From Bacteroidales bacterium Barb4 (GTDB lineage Bacteria > Bacteroidota > Bacteroidia > Bacteroidales > Tannerellaceae), in contig LBCX01000004.1 of NCBI GenBank assembly GCA_001657575.1, positions 1 through 40,077 of the forward strand: a DNA stretch of 40,077 bases, given 5' to 3'. Shown piece after piece: positions 8,219 to 17,580 of the stretch (within the stretch, counting starts at the first letter, position 1; each line of letters opens with the position of its first letter). The position numbers and the translations under genes are program-made. Under the pieces are notes generated by a model. The model ran no database searches, was not told where the DNA came from, and worked only from the letters and a program-made list of their open reading frames with translations.

Positions 8219-8830
8219 TTATTCAAGTTCTATATCATCAAACAATACAGGGATTTTCTTTTTAAATTCATGACAGCAAGTTTTCATCAGCTCTCTCATT
8301 TGAGGATGTGCTTTTTTACTGCATCTTAGCTGGAAAATATGCCTCCATTCTCTAATATTTGCAGTTACAACAATTTCTGTTTTTAAGCTGTTGGGAAGTA
8401 CTTCTCTCGCTTTTTCCGGAGTTGTCTTTAATGCTATAAGTTCAGAATATGTTTTTTCTGCATTTTCAATAGATTTTGTCCAAAGATTTTGTTGTTCCAT
8501 ACTCCACTCTTCCCACCAAACGGGTAAAATAAATTCCATTTCCTTATGGTTGTAATTTACGTAGCGAGTGGATTCCTGACTGAATGAACACATACGATGC
8601 CGGACTATTTCATGAGAAACCCCTCTATTGGTAATAAATCTGACAGACACAGACACATGTTCTAAAACAGATTCATGCTGACTGTCCAATAATCTTTTTC
8701 CAAATATCTCAGCCGTTCCCTCTGAAATTTTATCTTCCGATTTATAACAGGTTCTTCCTGCTTTCTCAATTAGCAATAAAGCATTTTCCGGCAGTTGAAT
8801 AATTTCAAAACTTTGTTTGATTACTTTCAT
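8219..8830 (-). CDS. thyX: FAD-dependent thymidylate synthase
   Basis: ThyX makes dTMP from dUMP using methylene-tetrahydrofolate with FAD and NADPH. The diagnostic ThyX motif RHRxxSxxxxSxR is complete (RHRMCSFSQESTR, residues 77-89), with ESVLEHVSVSVRF before it and NIREWRHIFQLRC near the C-terminus. The 203-residue length is at the short end of the family, as in some phage and mobile versions. The gene is AT-rich, stands alone on the minus strand and sits between two 56-bp direct repeats, which together suggest acquisition. No clear TAnnTTTG promoter is seen upstream. Confidence 0.95.
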   Translation of the reverse strand: MKVIKQSFEIIQLPENALLLIEKAGRTCYKSEDKISEGTAEIFGKRLLDSQHESVLEHVSVSVRFITNRGVSHEIVRHRMCSFSQESTRYVNYNHKEMEFILPVWWEEWSMEQQNLWTKSIENAEKTYSELIALKTTPEKAREVLPNSLKTEIVVTANIREWRHIFQLRCSKKAHPQMRELMKTCCHEFKKKIPVLFDDIELE

Positions 8831-8880
8831 TTCTATATGATTAAAATTGTTTGTAAAATTATCGTGAGTCCGATATTAGA

Positions 8881-9020
8881 ACCGGAAATTACAGGTTACA
8901 TTTTGTATTTATATCGTCCTTTCAGGACTTTCCTGACGGCGTTATCCCTTAACCCGACGTGCCGCTGCGCTTTAGCATTCTTTCGGGATGTGCGTAATAA
9001 CCCCTTATAGCTACGGCTTA
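8881..9020. repeat. Dispersed palindromic repeat element, copy 2 (diverged)
   Basis: It has the same left end (ACCGGAAATTA...TTACATTTTGTATTTATATCGTCC) and right end (GGGATGTGCGTAATAACC...TTATAGCTACGG) as the element at 2863-3016, but the CCCCACAT/ATGTGGGG core is degraded. Besides this element and the 56-bp repeat, the spacer 8831-9215 shows nothing else. Confidence 0.7.
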
Positions 9021-9123
9021 TTATCTCATAAATAGCGTGCGAACATAACTCAATTTACTTCTTCTACAGCCATTTCCTTTCTTTTTTGTTGCAGGCAACT
9101 ATTTTTGAGTTCTCCGTTTGAAC

Positions 9124-9179
9124 AGGCAGAACCTTTTTGTATTTGTTCGTGATTGTTTACATTTGTCCGCGTATTTGAG
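9124..9179 (+). promoter_or_regulatory. 56-bp direct repeat copy 2: promoter of the DUF4301 gene
   Basis: This contains TTTTTG, an 18-base spacer and TACATTTG at 9158-9165. The transcript would start near 9172, about 45 bases before the ATG at 9216. It is the second copy of the repeat at 7992-8047, and here it has a real gene to drive, so this is probably the original copy. Confidence 0.75.
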
Positions 9180-9215
9180 AGGTAAATCGTTATACTTTAT
9201 AATATCATTAATAAC

Positions 9216-10739
9216 ATGTTTGGAAAAGAAGACTGCGAATTGCTGGCTGCCAAGGGCATATCCGGGCAGCAGATAGAAGACCAGCTGTCATCCTTCAGGA
9301 AAGGTTTTCCCTTTCTTGATATTATGGATTCCGCCGCCGTGGGGAAAGGTATCACGGCTGTTCCCAACGACCGGCAGACCGCTTACATGCAGGTTTGGGA
9401 AGAGTGGCTGACCGATGACACCAAGAAGGCGGTTAAGTTTGTTCCTGCTTCTGGAGCGGCAAGCCGTATGTTTAAGGACTTGTTCGCTTTCCTTTCTTCG
9501 GAAGGCAAAGAGCCTTTAACGCCCTTTATGCGTGAGTTTTTCGACGGTCTTCCCCGCTTTGCCTTCTACGATGCGCTGAACGAGAAATGCAAGCAGAACG
9601 AAAAGCAGACTGCCGCCGCTCTCATCGCTGCGGGAAATTATAAAGCCGTTGTGTCCAATCTGCTTGAACCCCGCGGACTGAATTACGGAAATCTCCCCAA
9701 AGGTCTGCTCCTTTTCCACACTTATCCCGACAAAGCCCGCACCGCGATGGAAGAACATCTGGTGGAAGGCGCACGCTATACAAAGAACCATTCGGGCGAA
9801 GTAAAGCTCCATTTCACCGTATCTCCCGAACACCGTGCTCTGTTTGAAACACTTGTAGCCGACAAACAGTCTGCCTACGAAGATGAACTTTCCGTGCGCT
9901 ACGACATCACATTCAGTACACAGAAACAGCATACCGATACCATTGCTGTAGATAAGGAAAACCATCCGTTCCGCAACGCGGACGGCTCGCTGCTCTTCCG
10001 CCCCGGCGGTCACGGTGCACTGATTGAAAATCTGAACGATATTGATGCCGACATTGTCTTTATCAAAAATATAGACAATGTTGTTCCCGACAGCTACAAA
10101 AGCTCAACCATCATCTTCAAGAAGGTCATAGCCGGTCTGTTAGTCACCCTTCAAAAGCGTATCTTCGATTATCTCCGGCTGACAGAAGGCGGCAAATACA
10201 CCCGCGACCAGATACAGGAAATGCTGCACTTCCTGCAAAACGACCTCTGTATCCGTAATCCTGAAACCAAATACTTGGAAGACGCCGACCTTATCCTTTA
10301 TATAAAGAATAAACTGAACCGTCCCTTGCGGGTATGCGGCATGGTGCGCAACGTAGGCGAACCGGGCGGCGGTCCCTTTCTGGCGGTAAACGCCGACGGC
10401 ACAAACTCCCCCCAAATCCTTGAAAGTTCTCAAATTGATATGAGCGACCCAGCAAAGAAAGCCTTTTTTGAACAAGGCACTCACTTTAATCCCGTTGATC
10501 TTGTCTGCTCACTGAAAAACCATCGGGGCAAAAAATACAACCTCCTTGATTACACGGATAAAAACACGGGCTTCATCTCTTCAAAAAGCAAAGACGGTCG
10601 TGAATTAAAAGCATTGGAACTTCCCGGATTGTGGAACGGGGCGATGAGCGATTGGAACACTGTATTTGTTGAAGTTCCCGTTGAAACATTCAATCCTGTC
10701 AAAACGGTTAATGACCTTCTGCGGACTGAACATCAGTAG
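9216..10739 (+). CDS. DUF4301 family protein
   Basis: This 507-residue cytoplasmic protein matches the DUF4301 family of Bacteroidetes along its whole length. Recognisable blocks are KFVPASGAASRMFK near the N-terminus, LLFHTYPDKARTAMEEHLVEGA, FRPGGHGALIENLNDIDADIVFIKNIDN in the middle and VRNVGEPGGGPF. The glycine-rich and Asp-containing blocks resemble a nucleotidyltransferase-like fold, but the activity is not known. It has its own promoter (9136-9165) and faces the minus-strand operon tail to tail, with a palindrome between them. Confidence 0.88.
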   Translation: MFGKEDCELLAAKGISGQQIEDQLSSFRKGFPFLDIMDSAAVGKGITAVPNDRQTAYMQVWEEWLTDDTKKAVKFVPASGAASRMFKDLFAFLSSEGKEPLTPFMREFFDGLPRFAFYDALNEKCKQNEKQTAAALIAAGNYKAVVSNLLEPRGLNYGNLPKGLLLFHTYPDKARTAMEEHLVEGARYTKNHSGEVKLHFTVSPEHRALFETLVADKQSAYEDELSVRYDITFSTQKQHTDTIAVDKENHPFRNADGSLLFRPGGHGALIENLNDIDADIVFIKNIDNVVPDSYKSSTIIFKKVIAGLLVTLQKRIFDYLRLTEGGKYTRDQIQEMLHFLQNDLCIRNPETKYLEDADLILYIKNKLNRPLRVCGMVRNVGEPGGGPFLAVNADGTNSPQILESSQIDMSDPAKKAFFEQGTHFNPVDLVCSLKNHRGKKYNLLDYTDKNTGFISSKSKDGRELKALELPGLWNGAMSDWNTVFVEVPVETFNPVKTVNDLLRTEHQ

Positions 10740-10760
10740 AGATGCAATATTAAGACGCAA

Positions 10761-10788
10761 GTAGAGACGCAAAATCTTGTGTCTCTAC
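10761..10788. repeat. Palindromic GTAGAGACGC repeat between convergent genes
   Basis: A 12-bp stem (GTAGAGACGCAA / TTGTGTCTCTAC, one G-T pair) with loop AATC. It belongs to the same family as 2829-2856 and 3050-3075. Its place between two convergent gene ends suggests that it works as a two-way terminator, though no long T-run follows. Confidence 0.7.
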
Positions 10789-10794
10789 ACCGCC

Positions 10795-11148
10795 TTATAC
10801 ATCGGCATAAAAATCTGAGAAGAGGCAGGTTTTGGTTGTTTTTTCAATATGGTCTTTCAGTTGTTTTTCTTTTTTTCGGATTTCAATGTCATTGTCAGCT
10901 TCCAAGTATTTATTCATTAGTAAACGGAGCTGATATAGTAATTCTGTATTGGGATATTTCGAAATAATATCCTCAATATTATTTTCTTTCAATTTTTGTA
11001 TTGAAAATTTTAGAATGCCTAATCCTTCATCAACAGATGCAATTATTTTTTCTTTTTCTTCAATGGCATTCTTTTTCAAAATAAAGGCGACTATTTTTTG
11101 AAGTTGGTCGATAAGCGACAATATATAATCTTCTTCTTGGCGTATCAT
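10795..11148 (-). CDS. Small helical protein, possibly DUF6483-like
   Basis: This 117-residue protein is counted from the ATG at 11148, two bases after the protease stop; an upstream ATG at 11193 would overlap the protease gene by 44 bases. The sequence is all-helical and charged (MIRQEEDYILSLIDQLQKIVAFILKKN). The opening pattern resembles DUF6483 proteins, but this is recalled, not tested. It is the last gene of the minus-strand envelope operon and is more AT-rich than its neighbours. No function is assigned. Confidence 0.65.
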   Translation of the reverse strand: MIRQEEDYILSLIDQLQKIVAFILKKNAIEEKEKIIASVDEGLGILKFSIQKLKENNIEDIISKYPNTELLYQLRLLMNKYLEADNDIEIRKKEKQLKDHIEKTTKTCLFSDFYADV

Positions 11149-11149
11149 T

Positions 11150-12172
11150 TTAATAAACTTGTTGAGAAAGGATGTGTAGGATGGCAGCTTCAATGATGGG
11201 ATCCTTGCCGTCGGAAAGATCTTGAGTGTTGATATTCACTCGTATGTCCGGGTCAATGCCGAACTCCGTATGCTGCTTGTCGGCATCAAGCATGGGAGCT
11301 GCCGAGAAACGGATGCTCCACCCGTTGGGCAGTTCGGAACTAAGCGGGAGACCGCTCCCGCCTCCCGTCCTGTCACCGATAACGGTCACCTGCGGCATCA
11401 TGCGCATCTTCTGCACAAAGTCATTGGCGGCACTGAAACAATGTCGGTTGGTCAGCACCGCGACGGGGCGAAGCCAGCGTGTGCGGGCAGAGGGAGCGAG
11501 GTAAACAGGATAAGGCTCCGAGAAGTCATTATGCCCTTTCCCGAGTTTATGCTGTATGTATCCCGTCAACAGTTTCTCCTCAATGAAGCGGGAAGCAATC
11601 AGGTCGGCGTTGGCAAGCGAACCTCCTCCGTTGTCGCGAATGTCGATAATCAAGCCTTTACAATCCTTGAAATAATCAAATATGTAGTCAAGCCCGAGGT
11701 CGCTCACACTGCCGGAAAAGCTGCTGTAGTGCATATAGCCGATACTGTTGCCGGACAAGCGTTTGTATTTAACACTCCCTGCTATCAGATAATCGGCGGA
11801 TTTCCCCAGATAATGTTCCTGCAACTCTTTGTAAAAGTTAGGAAGGTAATCCTCATACCAAGCCAAGTAACGGGAAACGTTGAACGGCGAAACCAGATTG
11901 GTATGCCCGTCCTTCAACTCCGCCAGCATACTGCCCAGCAAATCGAATAGGGCAAACTGCCCCATCGTATCCGCCACCTGCTGCCCGTACCGCTCATGCA
12001 CCTCCTCCCAATCCACCTGCTTGTATTCAAAGAAGCAATAATGCTCATCCATTATTTTCCACAACGCCTCAAAGTTCTCGCGCGGCATACTCGAATACCT
12101 GTCCTCCTTTTCGCAAGCGGCAAAGAAGAGCGCAGGCATCAGTAATAATACATAAGGAAGACATCGTTTCAT
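11150..12172 (-). CDS. S41 family peptidase, lipoprotein
   Basis: A 340-residue tail-specific (C-terminal processing) protease relative. The lipobox FFAAC puts the acylated cysteine at residue 20, so it should sit in the outer or inner membrane facing the periplasm. The S41 core is visible: GYMHYSSFSGS, IDIRDNGGGS (178-185), the putative nucleophile in TNRHCFSAAND at Ser247, and VIGDRTGGGSGLP (264-276). No PDZ domain is obvious, consistent with the short Bacteroidetes type. Substrates are unknown. It lies between the DUF3316 gene and the small helical protein. Confidence 0.9.
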   Translation of the reverse strand: MKRCLPYVLLLMPALFFAACEKEDRYSSMPRENFEALWKIMDEHYCFFEYKQVDWEEVHERYGQQVADTMGQFALFDLLGSMLAELKDGHTNLVSPFNVSRYLAWYEDYLPNFYKELQEHYLGKSADYLIAGSVKYKRLSGNSIGYMHYSSFSGSVSDLGLDYIFDYFKDCKGLIIDIRDNGGGSLANADLIASRFIEEKLLTGYIQHKLGKGHNDFSEPYPVYLAPSARTRWLRPVAVLTNRHCFSAANDFVQKMRMMPQVTVIGDRTGGGSGLPLSSELPNGWSIRFSAAPMLDADKQHTEFGIDPDIRVNINTQDLSDGKDPIIEAAILHILSQQVY

Positions 12173-12184
12173 TTCCTGTTTGTT

Positions 12185-13039
12185 TCAATAGTATGCACTC
12201 CTGTATTTCCGGTTATCCTTCAGCCGCCTGCCGCCAAAGGAAACAAACTCTTTCACAAGTCCGAGCAAGAAAGTATGCGAAATAATGTGACTCCGGATAT
12301 TGTTTACATCCGTATAGTAATAACTGTGCAGATACCCCGCACGCACCGTAAAGACACCGGCAGGGAAATCAACCGTCAGGTAATTCTTCATCGCAAACTT
12401 ATTATGGAAGGTATTAAACTGCACCACCCCGTCATCATTCCCCAAATCGAATATCTCATAATAGGACTGACTGTAATGCGGCGAGAAAAATACACCGGCA
12501 AACGGCATTTCCGCCTGATAGCGAAATGTCAGCAGATAATTCTTAATCCTCCACCCGTAAATCGCCGCTACCGACAGATTCAAATCTGCATCTGCCTTGA
12601 CAGAGGCAGGATTATTCCCGTTCCGCGTATTATAAATAAAACCGAGCAAGCCGCGGGCAGATGCTCCCGCAAGCACTTTCAAATTGTCGGCAGGACGGAA
12701 GCGGTAATGCCAGCCCAGACTGTAATCAATAAACCCCACGACGTCCGTTGCCGTCATCGCCGGGTTATAGGTGGAAGCGAGGTCAAGGTGCAGAAGCTGC
12801 TGCCGTGAAACGGTATAATCCGCCAAGTGCGTCATCTTCATCCGCTCGTTGAGAATACGGAAGCCCGTCCCTGTATAATTCACTCCCTTTCCGGGCGACA
12901 GATACGTATCTTCCAGATTATATCCGCCCATGCCAAACATCGTAGCCTCATTTATTGACCACGGCGCATCTTTTTTCGTCTGAGCCGTTAAAGGAAAAAC
13001 GAGGGCAAGGAAGACAGAGAGGAAGAAGAGGTGTTTCAT
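12185..13039 (-). CDS. DUF3316 family outer-membrane-type protein
   Basis: I take the ATG at 13039 as the start because it gives a clean signal peptide (MKHLFFLSVFLALVFPLTAQ); an ATG at 13069 would add ten residues before it. The 284-residue product has alternating beta-strand patterns rich in Tyr, Phe and Gly (LGWHYRFRPADNLKVLAGASARG, YLLTFRYQAEMPFAGVFF, LHSYYYTDV), typical of DUF3316, probably a small beta-barrel or periplasmic beta protein. The function is unknown. It follows murE closely in the same operon. Confidence 0.8.
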   Translation of the reverse strand: MKHLFFLSVFLALVFPLTAQTKKDAPWSINEATMFGMGGYNLEDTYLSPGKGVNYTGTGFRILNERMKMTHLADYTVSRQQLLHLDLASTYNPAMTATDVVGFIDYSLGWHYRFRPADNLKVLAGASARGLLGFIYNTRNGNNPASVKADADLNLSVAAIYGWRIKNYLLTFRYQAEMPFAGVFFSPHYSQSYYEIFDLGNDDGVVQFNTFHNKFAMKNYLTVDFPAGVFTVRAGYLHSYYYTDVNNIRSHIISHTFLLGLVKEFVSFGGRRLKDNRKYRSAYY

Positions 13040-13072
13040 AAGTGCCGGACACTCCGTAATTGATTTCATTCT

Positions 13073-14563
13073 TCAAGCAAAATTTGTGTTTTCCTGCCGA
13101 AATATCTCCCGCAATTTTTCCCTGTCGTCGAAATGATGCTTTATGCCTTGTATCTCTTGATAGTCTTCGTGTCCTTTGCCGGCAACGAGGATGACATCGC
13201 CCTTGCGGGCAAGAGCGGCAGCAGTCTTTATGGCTTGTGTGCGGTCGGTGATGCAGAGCGTGCGGGAGAGGTCGGCGGAGGAAAGTCCGGCGGCCATGTC
13301 GCGGACGATGGTGTCGGGGTCTTCAAAGCGGGGGTTGTCGGAGGTGAGGATGACTTGATCACTCAGTCTGGCGGCTTCTTTTGCCATGATCGGGCGTTTG
13401 CCTTTGTCGCGGTTGCCGCCGGCACCGACCACGGTGATGATGCGCCCTTTGCCGTCCGACACTTCGCGGATGGCGTTCAATACGTTTGTCAGGGCATCGG
13501 GGGTGTGGGCGTAATCCACGATGGCGGTGTATCCGGCTGGGGAAGGGATGGTTTCAAAGCGTCCCGACACGGGGCGGAGGGTGCTTAACACCAGCAAGAC
13601 TTCTTCGGACGGCTTGCCCAAAAGCACTGCCGCACCGTACACGGCAAGCAGGTTGTAGGCGTTGAAGCGACCTGTGAAATGCACCGACACTTCTTTGCCG
13701 TTTATTTGCAATTCGGTGCCCTCGAAGTAGGATTCCATTATTTTTCCCCTGAAATCCGTCAAGGTGCGGCAGGAGTAAGCGTATTTGCGGGCGGCGGTGT
13801 TTTGCAGCATCACAGTGCCGTTCTTGTCGTCCGCGTTAGTGAGGGTGAAGGCGGTTGCGGGGAGATTGTCGAAGAATGTTTTCTTGGCTTTGAGGTAGTT
13901 TTCGGTGGTTTGATGATAATCCAAGTGGTCGCGCGTGAGGTTGGTGAAGATGCCGCCGTCAACCGACAAGCCGCTGATGCGCTTCTGAGCAACGGAGTGA
14001 GAGCTGACTTCCATAAAGACATGGGTGCAGCCGGCTTCAACCATGCGTGCCAGCAGGGATTGCAGGGTGTGAGGGTCGGGGGTGGTATGTTCGGTGGGAA
14101 CGGCTTCGCCGTCAATATAATTGCAGACGGTGGACAGCAAACCGGTCTTATGCCCCATTGCACGGAAAGTATCATAGAGCAGGGTGGCAACAGTAGTCTT
14201 TCCGTTGGTGCCGGTCACACCGACCAATGTCAGCTTCTCCGACGGATTGTCATACCATTGCGAAAGCAATTTGCCCAAGGCTTCCGCTGAATCCTTTACC
14301 TTGATAAATACGACATTGTTGCTTTCCTCCGGCAAAAGTTCAGGAATCGCTTCGCAAACGACGGCGACGGCACCTTGCCGTATGGCTGTCCTTATATAGG
14401 TATGCCCGTCCGCCGATGTGCCTTTGATGGCGACAAACAAGGTGCCTGTCGATACTTTGCGCGAGTCTGAACAGATATTTGTGATTTCCATGCCGGTTTC
14501 ATTTCCTGAAAGGGAGAAGGTGGGCAGGGCTTTTAATAAGTCTTTTAATTGCATGGTTTGCAC
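13073..14563 (-). CDS. murE: UDP-MurNAc-tripeptide synthetase (meso-DAP ligase)
   Basis: A cytoplasmic Mur ligase that adds the third residue to the peptidoglycan stem. The ATP loop [15 protein letters not shown] is at residues 116-130, the family pattern [14 protein letters not shown] at 206-219, the carbamylated-lysine region [10 protein letters not shown] at 225-234, and DNPR at 409-412. DNPR is the signature of enzymes that use meso-diaminopimelate, so the wall should be DAP-type. The length of 496 residues is normal. In most bacteria murE follows ftsI directly; here an Rpn nuclease gene lies between the two. Confidence 0.97.
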   Translation of the reverse strand: MQTMQLKDLLKALPTFSLSGNETGMEITNICSDSRKVSTGTLFVAIKGTSADGHTYIRTAIRQGAVAVVCEAIPELLPEESNNVVFIKVKDSAEALGKLLSQWYDNPSEKLTLVGVTGTNGKTTVATLLYDTFRAMGHKTGLLSTVCNYIDGEAVPTEHTTPDPHTLQSLLARMVEAGCTHVFMEVSSHSVAQKRISGLSVDGGIFTNLTRDHLDYHQTTENYLKAKKTFFDNLPATAFTLTNADDKNGTVMLQNTAARKYAYSCRTLTDFRGKIMESYFEGTELQINGKEVSVHFTGRFNAYNLLAVYGAAVLLGKPSEEVLLVLSTLRPVSGRFETIPSPAGYTAIVDYAHTPDALTNVLNAIREVSDGKGRIITVVGAGGNRDKGKRPIMAKEAARLSDQVILTSDNPRFEDPDTIVRDMAAGLSSADLSRTLCITDRTQAIKTAAALARKGDVILVAGKGHEDYQEIQGIKHHFDDREKLREIFRQENTNFA

Positions 14564-14564
14564 T

Positions 14565-15419
14565 TTATTGCAGACTGTTTATTTCTTCGGCGGACAAGCC
14601 GGTACATTCCATTATTACGTCAACAGGAAAATTTTTGGTGAGCATTTTCTTGGCAATTTCTATCTTTCCTTTGACTATTCCTTTTTTTAGTCCTTCCTCT
14701 TCGGCTGTATCCATTGAATTTTTCAAATCACGGTAAATTTTCAAGCTGTCTTCATAATAGGTTCTTTCAACAGATGTGAATTGTGCTATTTCTGCAGTCT
14801 TAAAGAGGCTTTCAAATACTTTCTCCTGCAATTTGAGCGGACGTTTTTCCAATATCGGCAGGTTCTTCAATACATACATCCACTTGTCAAAGCGAGTTTC
14901 AAGTTCATCTTCGGTCTTGTCAAACTTCGGCATTTCCAAATAGATGAATGTCAGTTTATCATAGAACACCTGATGTTTCTTTGTATCCCTCAATTTGATT
15001 TCGTGATGGTAATACGACAGATCGTCTTTGTCCTCGTCAAATACAAAGTCGAGGACTTCTATCAGATAAACCGCCTTTAAGGAGAAATTCCACTCGCCTT
15101 GAATGCCTTGCTCCTGTATCGGGAAGGTCGAATAGAAAATGCTGCGATCCTTAAAATAGTTTTGCTTGACTTTTTGCATCTCCACGATGAACTTCTCGCC
15201 GCGCTCGTTCTCGCAGTAAATGTCAAAAATAGCCCGACGGTTCACTATGCCGGCTCCTAATTGTTCCGATTTCAAATAGTGTATGTTGGTAATTGTCCCT
15301 TGTTCGCGGATTACTTCATTCAGGAAGTCTATCAGCAAGTCCTTGTTGGCTTCGGAGCCGAACAGTTTCTTGAAACCGAAATCGGTAAAAGGATTGAGGT
15401 ATTTCGGAGGTGTCAGCAT
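14565..15419 (-). CDS. Rpn-family PD-(D/E)XK nuclease (transposase-like), inserted between ftsI and murE
   Basis: This 284-residue protein opens with the family signature [15 protein letters not shown]. The PD-(D/E)XK core is visible as IFDIYCEN (Asp66) and KFIVEMQK (Glu80, Gln82), matching the D...ExQ form of Rpn recombination-promoting nucleases. The C-terminal part has the usual [19 protein letters not shown] and a short helix-turn-helix-like end ([14 protein letters not shown]). It has only 3 bases to ftsI and 1 base to murE, so it is co-transcribed with division genes. It is somewhat more AT-rich than both neighbours, consistent with later insertion. Confidence 0.92.
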   Translation of the reverse strand: MLTPPKYLNPFTDFGFKKLFGSEANKDLLIDFLNEVIREQGTITNIHYLKSEQLGAGIVNRRAIFDIYCENERGEKFIVEMQKVKQNYFKDRSIFYSTFPIQEQGIQGEWNFSLKAVYLIEVLDFVFDEDKDDLSYYHHEIKLRDTKKHQVFYDKLTFIYLEMPKFDKTEDELETRFDKWMYVLKNLPILEKRPLKLQEKVFESLFKTAEIAQFTSVERTYYEDSLKIYRDLKNSMDTAEEEGLKKGIVKGKIEIAKKMLTKNFPVDVIMECTGLSAEEINSLQ

Positions 15420-15422
15420 GGC

Positions 15423-17579
15423 TTATCTTAGATTTATTACAATGGTTTGTCCTTTCGTTACGTGCTGTCCGGGCGGGATGCTTTGAGATACGACGGTGCC
15501 TGCGCCGGACAGGGAGACTCGCAAGCCGGCTTTTTCCAAGAGGTAAATGGCTTCCTTCGCTCCCAAGCCGATGACATGAGGCACTAAATCTTCCCGAATA
15601 GGTAGGTCTTTCAGTTTCATCTTGCCGTCTTCCGACGAGGCGGATGCCCATTTTGTCTCAGCGTCTTCGGTTTCCGTTTTGACAGACAGGCGTTTCAATA
15701 CATTCGCTACGGCTTTCCTATCGCCTCCCTTCACGCGGGGGAGAGGGACTGCCGTAGAGTCTGCCGCTATATGTCGCACATCAAAGAAGGTTTTGCCGGC
15801 ATAAACCTTCTCGGCTATATTCTTTACCACCGCGCCGGACATCGCCCCTCCCGAAGGATAACCGATGCGCGGGCGGCGGATGACAACGATGCAGGTGTAT
15901 CGCGGAGCATCGGCAGGGAAGTATCCGCAAAATGCAACCTGATGCCCGCCTGAGCCATACGCGCCGCCGCTGGCTATCTGCGCCGTGCCTGTCTTGCCGG
16001 CGATGCGGATGAGGTTCGACTTTACTGCCGCCCCCGTTCCCTTTTCTACGACATTTATCAACATGCCCTGTATGATTTTCAGCGTCTGCTCCGAACAGAT
16101 GGAGGGAATTATGACTTCGGGGGAGAAGTGTTGCACAGTCTTGCCGTTGTCCGTTATTTCTTGGGTGAAGAGCGGGCGCATCATTTTCCCGTTGTTGGCA
16201 ATGGCGTTGAAGAATGCCAGTGTATTGATGGGAGGGATTTGTGTTTCATAGCCGAAAGCCATCCACGGGAGAGCTGTTTTCGACCAGTTTGTTTTGTCCG
16301 GCATACGAATTTTTGCGCGTCCCGAACCGGGTATTTCGAGTTTCAGGTCGGCATTCATGCCGATGCGGTGCAAGCCTTCCACATACTTTTTCGGGTCTTT
16401 GGCATAGCCTTTCAGGATAATCTTCGCCATGCCGATGTTGGAGGAATACCAGATAACCTGTTCGGCGGTGATGCGTCCGTAGCCTCCGCGATTGCTGTTG
16501 TGGTCAGTCATGCGGGCGTTGGCATACATGAAAACGCCGTTTCCCACGTCCACCACGTCTTCGGGCGTACACACGCTGTCATCCAAGGCAACCATCATGG
16601 AAGCGACCTTGAAGGTTGAGCCTGGCTCTGTTTCATCGGCTACGGCATGGTTTTTCGTTTCCGCATACCGTCCCGGAGCGATACGCGCCATGTTGGTAAT
16701 CGCCTTAATCTCGCCGGTGGACACCTCCATCACGACGGCAGTGCCCGATTCGGCATCAATATCTTTCAGTTTGTCCGTCAGTTGTTTCTCGGTAATGTCC
16801 TGTATGACGATGTCAATGGTGGTGCGGACATCCATGCCGTTTTGTGGTTCTATCTCCGTGACGTTCGTCCACGTTCCCCCGACCCTGCGGATGGCATTCA
16901 ATCCCGGCAAGCCGCGCAAAAGGGAGTCGTATTGCAATTCCAAACCGTTCTTGCCTTTGGATATTCCCCCTTCCTCTATTTCCCCGTAAATATCCCCGAT
17001 GGAGCGGGAAGCCAGAGAGCCGAAGGGCTTTTCGCGTTCCACCATCTCCTTAGTGTAGAAGCCGTTCTTCATACGCCCCAGCCGCAGGAAAGGGAATGTC
17101 CGTATCTCCTTCAAGTCGGCATAAGAAACGCGCCGCCCGTAAACGGGATACTGCCGACTGTTGCTCTTCAAACCGCTCAGCAGATGCGCCCTGTATTCAT
17201 TTGGGGTTTTATCCCTCAACTTGCGGGAAAGATATATGGCGAGCGAATCCACGCCGTCCCGCGTTGAATGAAGGAACGTATCCGGCAGGAAGCCGTCCGC
17301 GCGAAAATCCATATAGAGATAATAACGCGGCACGCTTGTAGCCATCAGCTTGCCGTCATACGAATAAATATTCCCCCGTTCGGGATACACCAGACGATCC
17401 GGACGCTTCTGACTTTCCGACACCTTCTCCCATTTCTCCTTCTCCACAAACGCCGTATTGAAAGCACGAACGGAAATGGCAACTGCCAACGCCCCCAAAG
17501 CCAACACCACAACAAAATAACAGAGCAACGTCCTGTTATTGCCCGGCACCTTCCCTTGTGATTGCGATTCGTTGCTCAC
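15423..17579 (-). CDS. ftsI: Peptidoglycan transpeptidase FtsI/PBP3 with C-terminal PASTA domain
   Basis: A class B penicillin-binding protein of the divisome that crosslinks septal peptidoglycan. It has one N-terminal membrane anchor (LLCYFVVVLALGALAVAISV, about 18-37) and a dimerisation domain with the RGNIYSYDG motif. The three penicillin-binding motifs are STFK (321-324), SSN (379-381) and KTG (529-531). A PASTA domain fills 658-718 (VPHVIGLGAKEAIYLLEKAGL). The length of 718 residues fits the Bacteroidetes form. MraZ, MraW and FtsL, its usual upstream partners, are absent; the acyltransferase gene ends one base before this start. Confidence 0.96.
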   Translation of the reverse strand: MSNESQSQGKVPGNNRTLLCYFVVVLALGALAVAISVRAFNTAFVEKEKWEKVSESQKRPDRLVYPERGNIYSYDGKLMATSVPRYYLYMDFRADGFLPDTFLHSTRDGVDSLAIYLSRKLRDKTPNEYRAHLLSGLKSNSRQYPVYGRRVSYADLKEIRTFPFLRLGRMKNGFYTKEMVEREKPFGSLASRSIGDIYGEIEEGGISKGKNGLELQYDSLLRGLPGLNAIRRVGGTWTNVTEIEPQNGMDVRTTIDIVIQDITEKQLTDKLKDIDAESGTAVVMEVSTGEIKAITNMARIAPGRYAETKNHAVADETEPGSTFKVASMMVALDDSVCTPEDVVDVGNGVFMYANARMTDHNSNRGGYGRITAEQVIWYSSNIGMAKIILKGYAKDPKKYVEGLHRIGMNADLKLEIPGSGRAKIRMPDKTNWSKTALPWMAFGYETQIPPINTLAFFNAIANNGKMMRPLFTQEITDNGKTVQHFSPEVIIPSICSEQTLKIIQGMLINVVEKGTGAAVKSNLIRIAGKTGTAQIASGGAYGSGGHQVAFCGYFPADAPRYTCIVVIRRPRIGYPSGGAMSGAVVKNIAEKVYAGKTFFDVRHIAADSTAVPLPRVKGGDRKAVANVLKRLSVKTETEDAETKWASASSEDGKMKLKDLPIREDLVPHVIGLGAKEAIYLLEKAGLRVSLSGAGTVVSQSIPPGQHVTKGQTIVINLR

Positions 17580-17580
17580 C

